5,136 nt of DNA. Origin: Collinsella aerofaciens. GTDB taxonomy: Bacteria > Actinomycetota > Coriobacteriia > Coriobacteriales > Coriobacteriaceae. How positions within the stretch are numbered: position 1 is the stretch's first letter; every line of letters starts with the position of its first letter. A program made the position numbers and the translations under genes. Of the stretch, positions 1 through 5,136 are shown piece by piece. The stretch spans positions 1 to 5,136 of the forward strand of contig JAUUSS010000135.1 in assembly GCA_030841765.1 (NCBI GenBank), read 5' to 3'. Below the pieces are notes generated by a model. The model made no database searches, had not been told where the DNA came from, and was given only the letters and a program-made list of their open reading frames with translations.

Positions 1-15
1 AGTCCTGCGCAAGAC

Positions 16-41
16 GAAGGCCACATTAAGTGGCCTTCTTT
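16..41 (+). terminator. Rho-independent terminator hairpin, possibly bidirectional
   Basis: A perfect 9-bp stem (GAAGGCCAC at 16-24, GTGGCCTTC at 30-38) encloses the 5-base loop ATTAA and is followed on the plus strand by a short T-rich tail (CTTTG). The tail suits a plus-strand gene that ends just left of the window. Read on the minus strand, the same hairpin lies about 95 bases beyond the flavodoxin stop codon and is followed by GTCTTGCG, which is poorer in T. It could still help end that transcript, because no other terminator is visible there. The hairpin is seen directly; its direction of use is inferred. Confidence 0.75.
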
Positions 42-135
42 GCGTGCGGAACTGTAGAGCAGGGAACTTCGTGCCCCGACGCCCGGGAGGACGTTTCATT
101 TAGAAAGATGGACCGACCGCCGTCAGCGATGGGAG

Positions 136-687
136 CTACTCCCCCAGCACGGCCTTTTTGGCGGCTGCAGCCATGTTGTCCAGATCTTCCTTGGTGGGGT
201 GATCCTTTGCGGCGACCCAGTTGTCGAGCAGCATCTTATAGCGCGCGTTGTCGGGATCTTGCTCGAGCATGGCCTCGTAGCGCTGCTTGACCGCAGGGCC
301 CATCTTGCCCTGACACATCGCCCAGCCCGCAAGCTCGGCATCTCCAGCCAAATTGGAGGTCACGCGGTCGATAATCTGCTGGTAATAGCTCTGATCGGCC
401 CCAAAGCCGCAGGTGCCAAACAGGAAGACGCGCTTGCCGTGCAAAGCGGAGAGCAACGCCGCGACCGAAGGCGTGCACGCGCCCTTGTCGCACCAAAAAC
501 CGACGAGCACCGTGTCGGCCGCGCAGGCGCCCTGCGCCTCGAGCGCAACCTGATCTGCATCCGCATCGTCGCTCAACGCCGCGGCATGGACAAACTCAAC
601 ACCCGCAGCCTGCAGAGTGCGCTTGATCGCACCCGAAACCATCCTGGTATTACCGCTCTTGCTGTTAACCACCAAAGAGCACGTCAT
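136..687 (-). CDS. Flavodoxin-fold family protein, cysteine-rich
   Basis: This 183-residue soluble protein looks like a short-chain flavodoxin of the group often named Flavodoxin_3, which also includes flavodoxin-like partners such as BilS. The N-terminal strand LVV leads into a phosphate-binding loop, NSKSGNTR (residues 8-15), as in FMN-binding flavodoxins. Further family-like blocks are GFWCDKGACT (63-72), LFGTCGFG (89-96), CQGKM (125-129) and a C-terminal DHPTKEDLDNM (162-172). No signal peptide or membrane segment is visible. Six cysteines (3, 55, 66, 71, 93, 125) are many for its size. I start at ATG 687 because GAGG at 698-701 lies 10 bases upstream; GTG at 693 is possible but sits only 4 bases from that site. 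The gene has its own promoter and palindrome. An electron-transfer or FMN-binding role is inferred from the fold; the partner is unknown and cannot be read from the neighbouring exporter. Confidence 0.88.
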   Translation of the reverse strand: MTCSLVVNSKSGNTRMVSGAIKRTLQAAGVEFVHAAALSDDADADQVALEAQGACAADTVLVGFWCDKGACTPSVAALLSALHGKRVFLFGTCGFGADQSYYQQIIDRVTSNLAGDAELAGWAMCQGKMGPAVKQRYEAMLEQDPDNARYKMLLDNWVAAKDHPTKEDLDNMAAAAKKAVLGE

Positions 688-746
688 AGTCACGTTGCCT
701 CGTATCCCCCAAAACTAAAGCCACTAATGCAATTTATTAGATGACT

Positions 747-774
747 ATCTTAGTACTAACGTGACAGATGTAAA
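747..774 (-). promoter_or_regulatory. Sigma-70-type promoter of the flavodoxin gene
   Basis: On the minus strand, a -35 box TTTACA (769-774; five of six consensus bases) is separated by 16 bases from a -10 box TAAGAT (747-752; four of six). Transcription would start near 740-742, giving a leader of about 55 bases before the ATG at 687. Its position inside the 127-base gap after the exporter gene argues that the flavodoxin gene can be expressed independently. The boxes are read directly; activity is inferred. Confidence 0.6.
750..759. promoter_or_regulatory. Candidate operator: perfect palindrome overlapping the -10 box
   Basis: TTAGTACTAA is a perfect 10-bp palindrome that overlaps the upstream half of the flavodoxin -10 box and the adjoining spacer. 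A dimeric repressor bound here would block RNA polymerase. Redox- or electrophile-sensing MarR/HxlR-type regulators use short TACT/AGTA-like dyads, so such a regulator is a reasonable guess, but none is encoded in this window. A 10-bp palindrome in AT-rich DNA can also occur by chance. Confidence 0.35.
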
Positions 775-786
775 CCACCGTCTGTC
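763..786. repeat. Imperfect inverted repeat after the exporter operon
   Basis: GACAGATG (763-770) and CGTCTGTC (779-786) form an 8-bp stem with one G-T pair around an 8-base loop. It lies 29 bases beyond the stop codon of the second exporter gene and overlaps the -35 box of the flavodoxin promoter. No T-run follows on either strand, so it is not a typical intrinsic terminator. It may be an activator or repressor site, or a 3'-end stabilising hairpin. Confidence 0.3.
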
Positions 787-814
787 GATTGATTAATTTG
801 CCCCACGGGCTTGC

Positions 815-2674
815 TTACTGGGCAAACTGGCTGCGGTAGAGTTCGGCGTAGAAGCCGCCTGCCGCTAGCAGCTCGTCGTGCGTGCCGCGCTCGATAATCT
901 GGCCGTCGCGCATGACCAGAATGCAGTCGGCGTTGCGAATCGTGCTCAGGCGATGCGCCACGACAAAGCTCGTACGGCCGGCCATGAGCTCGTCGAATGC
1001 CGCCTGCACCTGCAGCTCGGTACGCGTATCGATGCTCGACGTTGCCTCGTCCAGCAGCAGAATCGCCGGATCGGTGAGCATAACGCGCGCAATGCACAGC
1101 AGCTGTTTTTGACCCTGGCTAAACGTGCCGCCGTCCTCGCCGATGACCGTATCGTAGCCGCCTGGCAGCTGCACGATAAACTTGTGCGCATGCGCGCGCT
1201 TGGCAGCTTCGATAACCTGCTCGCGCGTGGCGTCGGGACAGCCGTAGGCGATGTTTTCCGCCACCGTGCCCTCGAACAGCCACGTATCCTGCAACACCAT
1301 GCCAAAGGCATGGCGCAGGCTTGCGCGCGTGTAGTCACGCGAAGACCTGCCATCAACCGTGATATGGCCGGCATCGATATCGTAAAAGCGCAGCAGCAGG
1401 TTGATGAGCGTCGTCTTTCCGCAGCCCGTGGGGCCAACAAGGGCAAAGCGCATGCCGGGCTTGGCCTCGATGCAGATGTCCTGCAGCAGCTTGCGGTCGG
1501 ACACGTAGCTAAAGTCCACATGCTCAAAGGCGACCTCGCCCTGCGGGGCAGCAAGTTCCACGGCATCCGCCGCATCGGGCTCCTGCTCGCGGGCATCGAG
1601 CAGCGCAAACATGCGGCGCGCCGAGGCATACGCCGTCTGGATCTGCGTAATGACGTTGGTGACCTCGTTGAACGGCTTGGTGTACTGGTTGGCATAGGAC
1701 AGGAAGATCTGCACGCCGCCCACCGTAAGCGCCGCGGGCACGCCCGTGATCACGCCCACGCAGCCGATCACAGCGACCACGGCATAGATGATGTTATTGA
1801 TAAAGCGCGTGCCGGGGTTGGAGAGCGAACCCATAAACTGTGCGCGCTCGCCCGCGGTGTAAAGCTCGGCATTGAGGGCATCGAAGCGCTGCTGGGCGTT
1901 GGGACCGTAGGCAAAGGCGTCGACAAGCTTTTGCTCGCCTACGTACTCCTCGATATGACCACCGAGCTGCCCTTGAATACGCTGCTGTGCCGTAAAGCTT
2001 TTGTTGGAGAGCTTGGCAATAGCACCGGCTGCAAAAATGGAAAGCGGCGTGACGAGCACCACCACGAGCGTCATGGTCAGGTTGATGGAAAGCATAAACG
2101 CGAGCGTGCCCACGATGGTAATAACACCGGTAAAGAGTTGCGTGAAGCCCTGCAGCAGGCCGTCACCCACCTGGTCGACATCGTTGACCACGCGGCTCAT
2201 GAGGTCGCCGTGAGCATGGCTGTCGATAAAGCTGAGCGGCATGCGGCTGAGCTTGTCGCTCGCCTCCACGCGCATGTCGCGCACCGTTTCGTAGGACAGG
2301 CGGTTGACGCAGTAGCCCTGCAGCCACTGGAAGGCCGCGGCTCCCACCACGACGAGCGCGAGTTTGGTGACAAGCGGCAGCAGCGCGTCGAAGTCCACCT
2401 GCCCGACGGCAACGATCAGGTCGATGCCCTCGCCGATGAGAATGGGCGTGTAGAGCTGCAGAATCACGGAGATGGCGGCACTCACAAACGACGCAACAAA
2501 CGAAATGCGATGCGGACGAACGTAGCCCATCAGACGGCGAGTCACCGCACCCACGGGATAGCGCTCGGGGTCGCCGGGCTGGCGCGGACCGTCGCCCAGG
2601 TCGTTGAGGTTATCGTTACCGGACACGTTGGCCGTCATCGTGGCGACCGAACCGGAGGAAGTGTACGGATTCAT
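815..2674 (-). CDS. ABC exporter half-transporter, canonical-Walker-B subunit of a heterodimer
   Basis: This 619-residue fused membrane/ATPase half-transporter should pair with the product of the gene just upstream to form an exporter in the cytoplasmic membrane. A hydrophilic stretch of about 45 residues precedes the six-helix ABC membrane domain (roughly 55-345, with clear segments near 57-80, 102-120, 182-218 and 292-312). The ATPase domain (about 380-619) has A-loop Tyr390, Walker A GPTGCGKTT (414-422, Lys420), Q-loop Gln462, signature FSQGQ (518-522), Walker B ILLLD with catalytic Glu543, D-loop SSID (546-549) and switch His574. The signature is degenerate (LSGGQ is usual) while the catalytic residues are intact. 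This matches the TM288/BmrD type of subunit, which supplies the Walker motifs of the working ATP site. Start ATG 2674 has a strong Shine-Dalgarno sequence. Drugs, peptides or lipids are possible cargo; the sequence does not say which. Confidence 0.95.
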   Translation of the reverse strand: MNPYTSSGSVATMTANVSGNDNLNDLGDGPRQPGDPERYPVGAVTRRLMGYVRPHRISFVASFVSAAISVILQLYTPILIGEGIDLIVAVGQVDFDALLPLVTKLALVVVGAAAFQWLQGYCVNRLSYETVRDMRVEASDKLSRMPLSFIDSHAHGDLMSRVVNDVDQVGDGLLQGFTQLFTGVITIVGTLAFMLSINLTMTLVVVLVTPLSIFAAGAIAKLSNKSFTAQQRIQGQLGGHIEEYVGEQKLVDAFAYGPNAQQRFDALNAELYTAGERAQFMGSLSNPGTRFINNIIYAVVAVIGCVGVITGVPAALTVGGVQIFLSYANQYTKPFNEVTNVITQIQTAYASARRMFALLDAREQEPDAADAVELAAPQGEVAFEHVDFSYVSDRKLLQDICIEAKPGMRFALVGPTGCGKTTLINLLLRFYDIDAGHITVDGRSSRDYTRASLRHAFGMVLQDTWLFEGTVAENIAYGCPDATREQVIEAAKRAHAHKFIVQLPGGYDTVIGEDGGTFSQGQKQLLCIARVMLTDPAILLLDEATSSIDTRTELQVQAAFDELMAGRTSFVVAHRLSTIRNADCILVMRDGQIIERGTHDELLAAGGFYAELYRSQFAQ

Positions 2675-4555
2675 TTAGCAGCCCTCCTTTGCGCAAATGG
2701 ATGCCGGGGCAGTCGGGGCGGACGCGGGGCTTAGGGTGGACGCGGGCGCCGGAGTGGGCGCGGGCGCTGTGCTCCCCCGCTGGCCCTCAAGCTCCTCGCG
2801 GCGCAGCTGCGACTGGCAAATCTCGCGATAGAGCCGACAGGTCGCATAGAGCTCGTCATGTGTGCCCAGGCCGGCAACCGAGCCGTGGTCGAGCACGCAG
2901 ATCACGTCGGCATCGCGCACGGTCGAGACGCGCTGGCTCACAATCACCGTGGTCAGCGGCAGCCCGCCCTTGGCGGCACCGCGCATGCTGCGCTCGCGAA
3001 TGGCATGGCGAAGCGCCGCGTCGGTCTTAAAGTCGAGCGCCGACGCGGAGTCATCCATGATCAATATCTGAGGCGAACCAACCAAGGCACGCGCGATAGT
3101 CAGGCGCTGACGCTGGCCACCGCTAAAGTTCTTGCCGCCCGCCTCGACCGGGGCGTCTAAGCCCTGCGGCTTGTTGCGCACGAACTCGCTGGCCTGCGCC
3201 ATGTCGAGTGCCACCCAGAGCTCCTCGTCGGTCGCAGCTTCATCGCGCCAGGTCAGGTTGCTGCGGATGGAGCCGCTCACCAGCGATGCGCGCTGCGGAA
3301 CGGTCGCGACCACACGGCGCAGCTGGTCGAGCGGCCAGGTGCGCACGTCGACGCCCATCACGCTCACGCTGCCGGTGCTCGCATCGTACAGGCGCGGGAT
3401 GAGCGAGACGAGCGTGGACTTGCCGCTACCCGTACCGCCGATAATGCCGAGCGTCTTGCCCAGCGGGAGTTCCAGCGTCACATCGTTGACAGCATTGGCC
3501 GCGCCAGCGCCAAACGAGAAGCTCGCATGGCTCAAGCTCAGCGCGGGAACTGAAGCGACATTGCCCGGCTTGGGCAGCGCGACCGGCTGGTTGCCCTCGT
3601 CAGCGATGCCCGGCACGCAATTGAGCACCTCGTTGATACGCGACGCGCTGGCGCTCGCCTTGGTAAAGACCACGACCAGGTTGGCGACGTACACGATGGA
3701 GGTCAGGGTCTGCGTCATGTAGTTCACAAACGCCATGACCTGGCCCTGCGTAAGCTCGCCCACGCTGACCTGGATGCCGCCCACCCACAGGATGGCGCAC
3801 ACGCCCAGGTTCATCACCAAAAACGTGACGGGGTTGAGAATCGACGAGAGCTTGCCCACCGCGATGGCAGTATTGGCCTGGTCGTCGGCGGCCTGCGCAA
3901 AGCGCTCGCGCTCGTGATCTTCGCGCACGAAGGCGCGAACCACGCGGGCGCCCGAAAGGCCCTCGCGGCAGATAAGCGCGATGCGGTCGAGCTTTGCCTG
4001 CAGCTGCTTGTAGTACGGAATGCAGCGCGCCATGACAACCCAGAACACCAGGCCAATGGCGGGCGTGCAGATCAAAAAGATGATGCCGAGCTTAAGGTCG
4101 ATGGCAAGGGCCGCGCACATGGAGCCCACCGCTAGAAAGGGCCAGCGGATGAGCATGCGCACGCCCAGCGCCACAGCGAGCTGGACCTGGTTAACGTCGT
4201 TGGTAATGCGCGTGATGAGCGACGGCGTGCCAAAGCGGTCGAGCTCGGCATAGCTCAGCTTGTTGATGTGCTGGTAGAGTGCGCCGCGAATGTCAGTACC
4301 CATGCCCTGCGAGGTGAGCGCCGCCATCTTCTGGCAAACAAGCGTAAACGAGATGCCGATTACAGCCATGGCGGCGAGCACCATGCCGTAGCGGACGACG
4401 GCACTCACGTCGTGCGCACCGATACCTTTATCGATCATCTGGGCAATCACCAGCGGCGTCAGCAGGTCAAAGATCACTTCAATCAACTTGCACGCAGGGC
4501 CAATCACCATATACCGGCGAAACTTACCACCAAAACGCCTGAGCAGCTCAATCAT
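2675..4555 (-). CDS. ABC exporter half-transporter, degenerate-ATP-site subunit of a heterodimer
   Basis: This 626-residue half-transporter is the first gene of the exporter pair. The membrane domain spans about 15-300, with segments near 17-40, 54-77, 138-152, 156-176, 244-260 and 276-297. The ATPase domain (about 338-585) has A-loop Phe348, Walker A GGTGSGKST (373-381, Lys379), Q-loop Gln421 and a canonical signature FSGGQ (477-481). Walker B is ILIMD followed by Asp502 where the catalytic Glu is expected, the D-loop is SALD (505-508), and Gln541 replaces the switch His. These two substitutions are the known hallmarks of the TM287/BmrC-type subunit, so its own ATP site should bind ATP but hydrolyse it poorly. 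An Ala/Pro/Ser/Thr-rich tail (about 595-619) follows the domain and ends ICAKEGC. I start at ATG 4555 because AAGGAG lies 9 bases upstream; a TTG at 4588 would add 11 charged residues but has no such site. Cargo is unknown. Confidence 0.95.
   Translation of the reverse strand: MIELLRRFGGKFRRYMVIGPACKLIEVIFDLLTPLVIAQMIDKGIGAHDVSAVVRYGMVLAAMAVIGISFTLVCQKMAALTSQGMGTDIRGALYQHINKLSYAELDRFGTPSLITRITNDVNQVQLAVALGVRMLIRWPFLAVGSMCAALAIDLKLGIIFLICTPAIGLVFWVVMARCIPYYKQLQAKLDRIALICREGLSGARVVRAFVREDHERERFAQAADDQANTAIAVGKLSSILNPVTFLVMNLGVCAILWVGGIQVSVGELTQGQVMAFVNYMTQTLTSIVYVANLVVVFTKASASASRINEVLNCVPGIADEGNQPVALPKPGNVASVPALSLSHASFSFGAGAANAVNDVTLELPLGKTLGIIGGTGSGKSTLVSLIPRLYDASTGSVSVMGVDVRTWPLDQLRRVVATVPQRASLVSGSIRSNLTWRDEAATDEELWVALDMAQASEFVRNKPQGLDAPVEAGGKNFSGGQRQRLTIARALVGSPQILIMDDSASALDFKTDAALRHAIRERSMRGAAKGGLPLTTVIVSQRVSTVRDADVICVLDHGSVAGLGTHDELYATCRLYREICQSQLRREELEGQRGSTAPAPTPAPASTLSPASAPTAPASICAKEGC
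2683..2690 (-). promoter_or_regulatory. Ribosome binding site of the second exporter gene, inside the first
   Basis: AAAGGAGG lies within the last codons of the upstream gene (encoding KEGC), with its last base 8 bases before ATG 2674. The upstream stop TAA (2675-2677) directly touches this ATG, with no gap and no overlap. The layout suggests translational coupling, which would help make the two halves of the heterodimer in equal amounts. It also fixes the start over the internal ATG at codon 13. Confidence 0.85.
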
Positions 4556-4564
4556 GTATAGGCG

Positions 4565-4570
4565 CTCCTT
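4565..4570 (-). promoter_or_regulatory. Ribosome binding site that decides the start of the first exporter gene
   Basis: AAGGAG is followed by 9 bases and then ATG 4555. This supports 4555 rather than the in-frame TTG at 4588, which lies upstream of this site and lacks a purine-rich element at a suitable distance. Confidence 0.75.
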
Positions 4571-4752
4571 ATCATCATCTCTCTTCAATCTGATTCATGA
4601 TAGTACGGAGAGCCCTGGAGATATGAAATCAACTCGTCACAGAACAAGCCCCCGAAACAATCAGGAAACTGGGCACAGAGACAAAGCACCCGAACATGTT
4701 TTGGCAAAGCCAACGAGCAGCACTAGACAAGGGATTAATTGTTCAGATTAAC
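4571..4752 (-). other. Upstream region of the exporter operon; promoter not clearly resolved
   Basis: No gene is visible in this stretch. On the minus strand the best -10 candidate near the gene is TACTAT (4600-4605), but the sequence 17 bases upstream (TTTCAT) is a poor -35 box, so the promoter is uncertain. Two adjacent symmetrical elements could be regulator sites: the palindrome AACATGTT (4693-4700) and the hairpin TTGGC-AAA-GCCAA (4701-4713). A weak dyad, TATCAT (4597-4602) with ATGATA (4570-4575), lies just before the ribosome binding site. All regulatory roles here are guesses. Confidence 0.3.
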
Positions 4753-4773
4753 GCGCCTCTACGGGCGCATTTT
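4753..4773 (+). terminator. Terminator-like hairpin that mirrors the SRP RNA terminator
   Basis: On the plus strand, GCGCC (4753-4757) pairs with GGCGC (4764-4768) and is followed by ATTTT (4769-4773). The stem is only 5 bp (6 with a T-G pair), so termination would be weak. ACGGGCGC, then T-rich sequence, then GG closely matches the 3' end of the SRP RNA read on the other strand. It is therefore the outer flank of the inverted repeat and not an isolated terminator. No plus-strand gene precedes it in the window. Confidence 0.4.
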
Positions 4774-4777
4774 GGAC

Positions 4778-4882
4778 GATGAGGTCCCGGTGCCGGCGGG
4801 CTGTTTGGTAGTCGAGCGATTCCGCAGGCAAAGCCGAGGACCAGCGAGACACCAAACAGCCCGCCGGCACCGGGACCACATC
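4778..4882. repeat. Long intergenic inverted repeat (33-bp arms, 41-base centre)
   Basis: Arms 4783-4809 and 4851-4877 are perfect 27-bp inverse complements. After one A-A mismatch they continue for five more pairs (4777-4781 with 4879-4883). The centre (4810-4850) has no convincing promoter or reading frame. The similarity extends outward with a 4-base gap: CCAAAA and GCGCCCGT at 4886-4903 match the inverse complement of 4761-4775. The stem is GC-rich and would form a very stable hairpin in RNA or single-stranded DNA. It sits between the SRP RNA terminator and the exporter leader. It could be a REP/MITE-like dispersed element, a back-up terminator or an RNase III-type processing stem; the sequence does not decide between these. 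Confidence 0.85.
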
Positions 4883-4890
4883 GCGGCACC

Positions 4891-4908
4891 AAAAAGCGCC
4901 CGTGCGCT
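4891..4908 (-). terminator. Intrinsic terminator at the 3' end of the SRP RNA
   Basis: Read on the minus strand, AGCGC (4904-4908) pairs with GCGCT (4895-4899) around the loop ACGG and runs into a T-tract (4891-4895). The same 3' bases can also pair with AGCGCC at the RNA 5' end (5009-5014). The mature RNA and the terminator hairpin are therefore alternative pairings of the same segment. Confidence 0.65.
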
Positions 4909-5014
4909 CGATGGATTCGGATGCCCGACAGAGGCTCCTTATGGCTGCTTCCTTCCGGACCTGACCAGATTCGGAACATGTCGTCATCCGAACCCATCGA
5001 ACGCGCTAGGCGCT
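4891..5014 (-). ncRNA. ffs: Signal recognition particle RNA, small bacterial (4.5S) type
   Basis: This RNA is the scaffold of the signal recognition particle. It binds Ffh and directs membrane and secreted proteins to FtsY and the Sec translocon. The diagnostic domain IV is present on the minus strand at 4943-4968: GGTCAGGTCC, the GGAA tetraloop (4953-4956), then GGAAGCAGCC. A long helix pairs 4985-5004 with 4904-4923, 20 bp with only G-U wobbles and no mismatch. An outer AGCGCC/GGCGCT pairing (5009-5014 with 4895-4900) closes the molecule. The length of about 124 bases fits the small class, with no Alu domain. The ends are inferred from the promoter and the T-tract. Recognition of the core is certain; the exact 5' and 3' ends are approximate. 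Confidence 0.96.
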
Positions 5015-5020
5015 CGGTAT

Positions 5021-5049
5021 ATCTTACCCGCTCCCGCCCTCCACGGCAA
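5021..5049 (-). promoter_or_regulatory. ffs: Promoter of the SRP RNA gene
   Basis: A -35 box TTGCCG (5044-5049; four of six consensus bases) is separated by exactly 17 bases from a -10 box TAAGAT (5021-5026; four of six). Transcription would start at about 5014-5015, just where the AGCGCC strand of the outermost helix begins. The GC-rich sequence between the -10 box and the start is typical of stable-RNA promoters. The agreement of promoter spacing with RNA structure makes this call fairly strong. Confidence 0.75.
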
Positions 5050-5136
5050 GGCAGCTAATTTAGGACGGGGCCAAAAGACCACTTTTGAGTTGCGGGGGTG
5101 TAATTAGTGTTTTTTGGGGCGGCGCCCCCCACCAAC
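5050..5136. other. Region upstream of ffs; no gene seen, two small hairpins
   Basis: No coding region or tRNA is recognisable here. CAAAAG (5072-5077) and CTTTTG (5082-5087) form a perfect 6-bp hairpin with loop ACCA. Near the window edge, GGGGC and GCCCC flank GGC, directly after a run of six T on the plus strand. The T-run is on the wrong side of the hairpin for a terminator in either direction. The region may hold upstream promoter elements or the start of a neighbouring gene cut off by the window edge. Confidence 0.3.

Noticed and set aside
199..744. A 181-codon open frame on the plus strand, opposite the flavodoxin gene
   Set aside because: The minus-strand protein has recognisable flavodoxin blocks and a promoter; the plus-strand product shows no family features.
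797..811. GCCC/GGGC hairpin just after the second exporter gene as the operon terminator
   Set aside because: The stem is only 4 bp with a 3-base loop and lacks a following T-run on the minus strand.
878..2734. A 618-codon open frame on the plus strand, opposite the second exporter gene
   Set aside because: It lies antisense to a gene with complete ABC motifs, its translation is rich in Arg, His and Ala with no domain, and long antisense frames are common in GC-rich genes.
4553..4588. TTG at 4588 as the start of the first exporter subunit
   Set aside because: The extra 11 residues (KRDDDKERLY plus the initiator) precede the normal N-terminus of this family, and AAGGAG is placed correctly for ATG 4555 only.
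4810..4850. The centre of the long inverted repeat as an invertible promoter switch
   Set aside because: No -35/-10 pair is visible in the centre and no recombinase gene is nearby, so phase inversion is unsupported.
4739..5107. Open frames on both strands across the SRP RNA and the inverted repeat
   Set aside because: They run through a certain RNA gene and a hairpin, have no good ribosome binding site, and encode nothing recognisable.
5110..5130. T-run followed by a GGGGC/GCCCC hairpin as a terminator
   Set aside because: The T-run precedes the hairpin on plus and is an A-run after it on minus, the wrong order for intrinsic termination in both directions.

Overview
The window reads as ordinary chromosomal DNA from a high-GC Gram-positive bacterium, most likely a gut actinobacterium of the class Coriobacteriia (Collinsella or a relative). 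That placement is an inference from base composition, strong AGGAGG-type ribosome binding sites, the style of the proteins and the small SRP RNA. No marker gene in the window fixes the genus.

Every gene I can support is on the minus strand, so the window reads from right to left. At 4891-5014 lies the small signal recognition particle RNA (ffs), with a clear promoter (5021-5049) and its own terminator. Next comes a 33-bp-armed inverted repeat (4778-4882). Its outer flank carries a mirror-image copy of the SRP terminator (4753-4773). After a leader of roughly 200 bases come two directly abutting genes (2675-4555 and 815-2674), which encode the two halves of a heterodimeric ABC exporter. The stop codon of the first touches the start codon of the second, and the second gene's Shine-Dalgarno sequence lies inside the end of the first. 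One half has Asp for the catalytic Glu and Gln for the switch His. The other half has canonical catalytic residues but a degenerate FSQGQ signature. This is the pattern of the BmrCD / TM287-TM288 class, which has one hydrolytic and one degenerate ATP site.

About 130 bases further on is a small cysteine-rich flavodoxin-fold protein (136-687). It has a good promoter of its own (747-774), and a perfect 10-bp palindrome overlaps the -10 box, so it is probably regulated separately from the exporter. A strong hairpin at 16-41 closes the left edge. Its T-tract suits a plus-strand gene ending just outside the window, and it may also stop the flavodoxin transcript. Bases 42-135 hold nothing recognisable.

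Nothing here is clearly a new biological system. The items most worth a second look are the inverted repeat that mirrors the SRP terminator, the palindromic operator in front of the flavodoxin gene, and the unknown substrate of the exporter.
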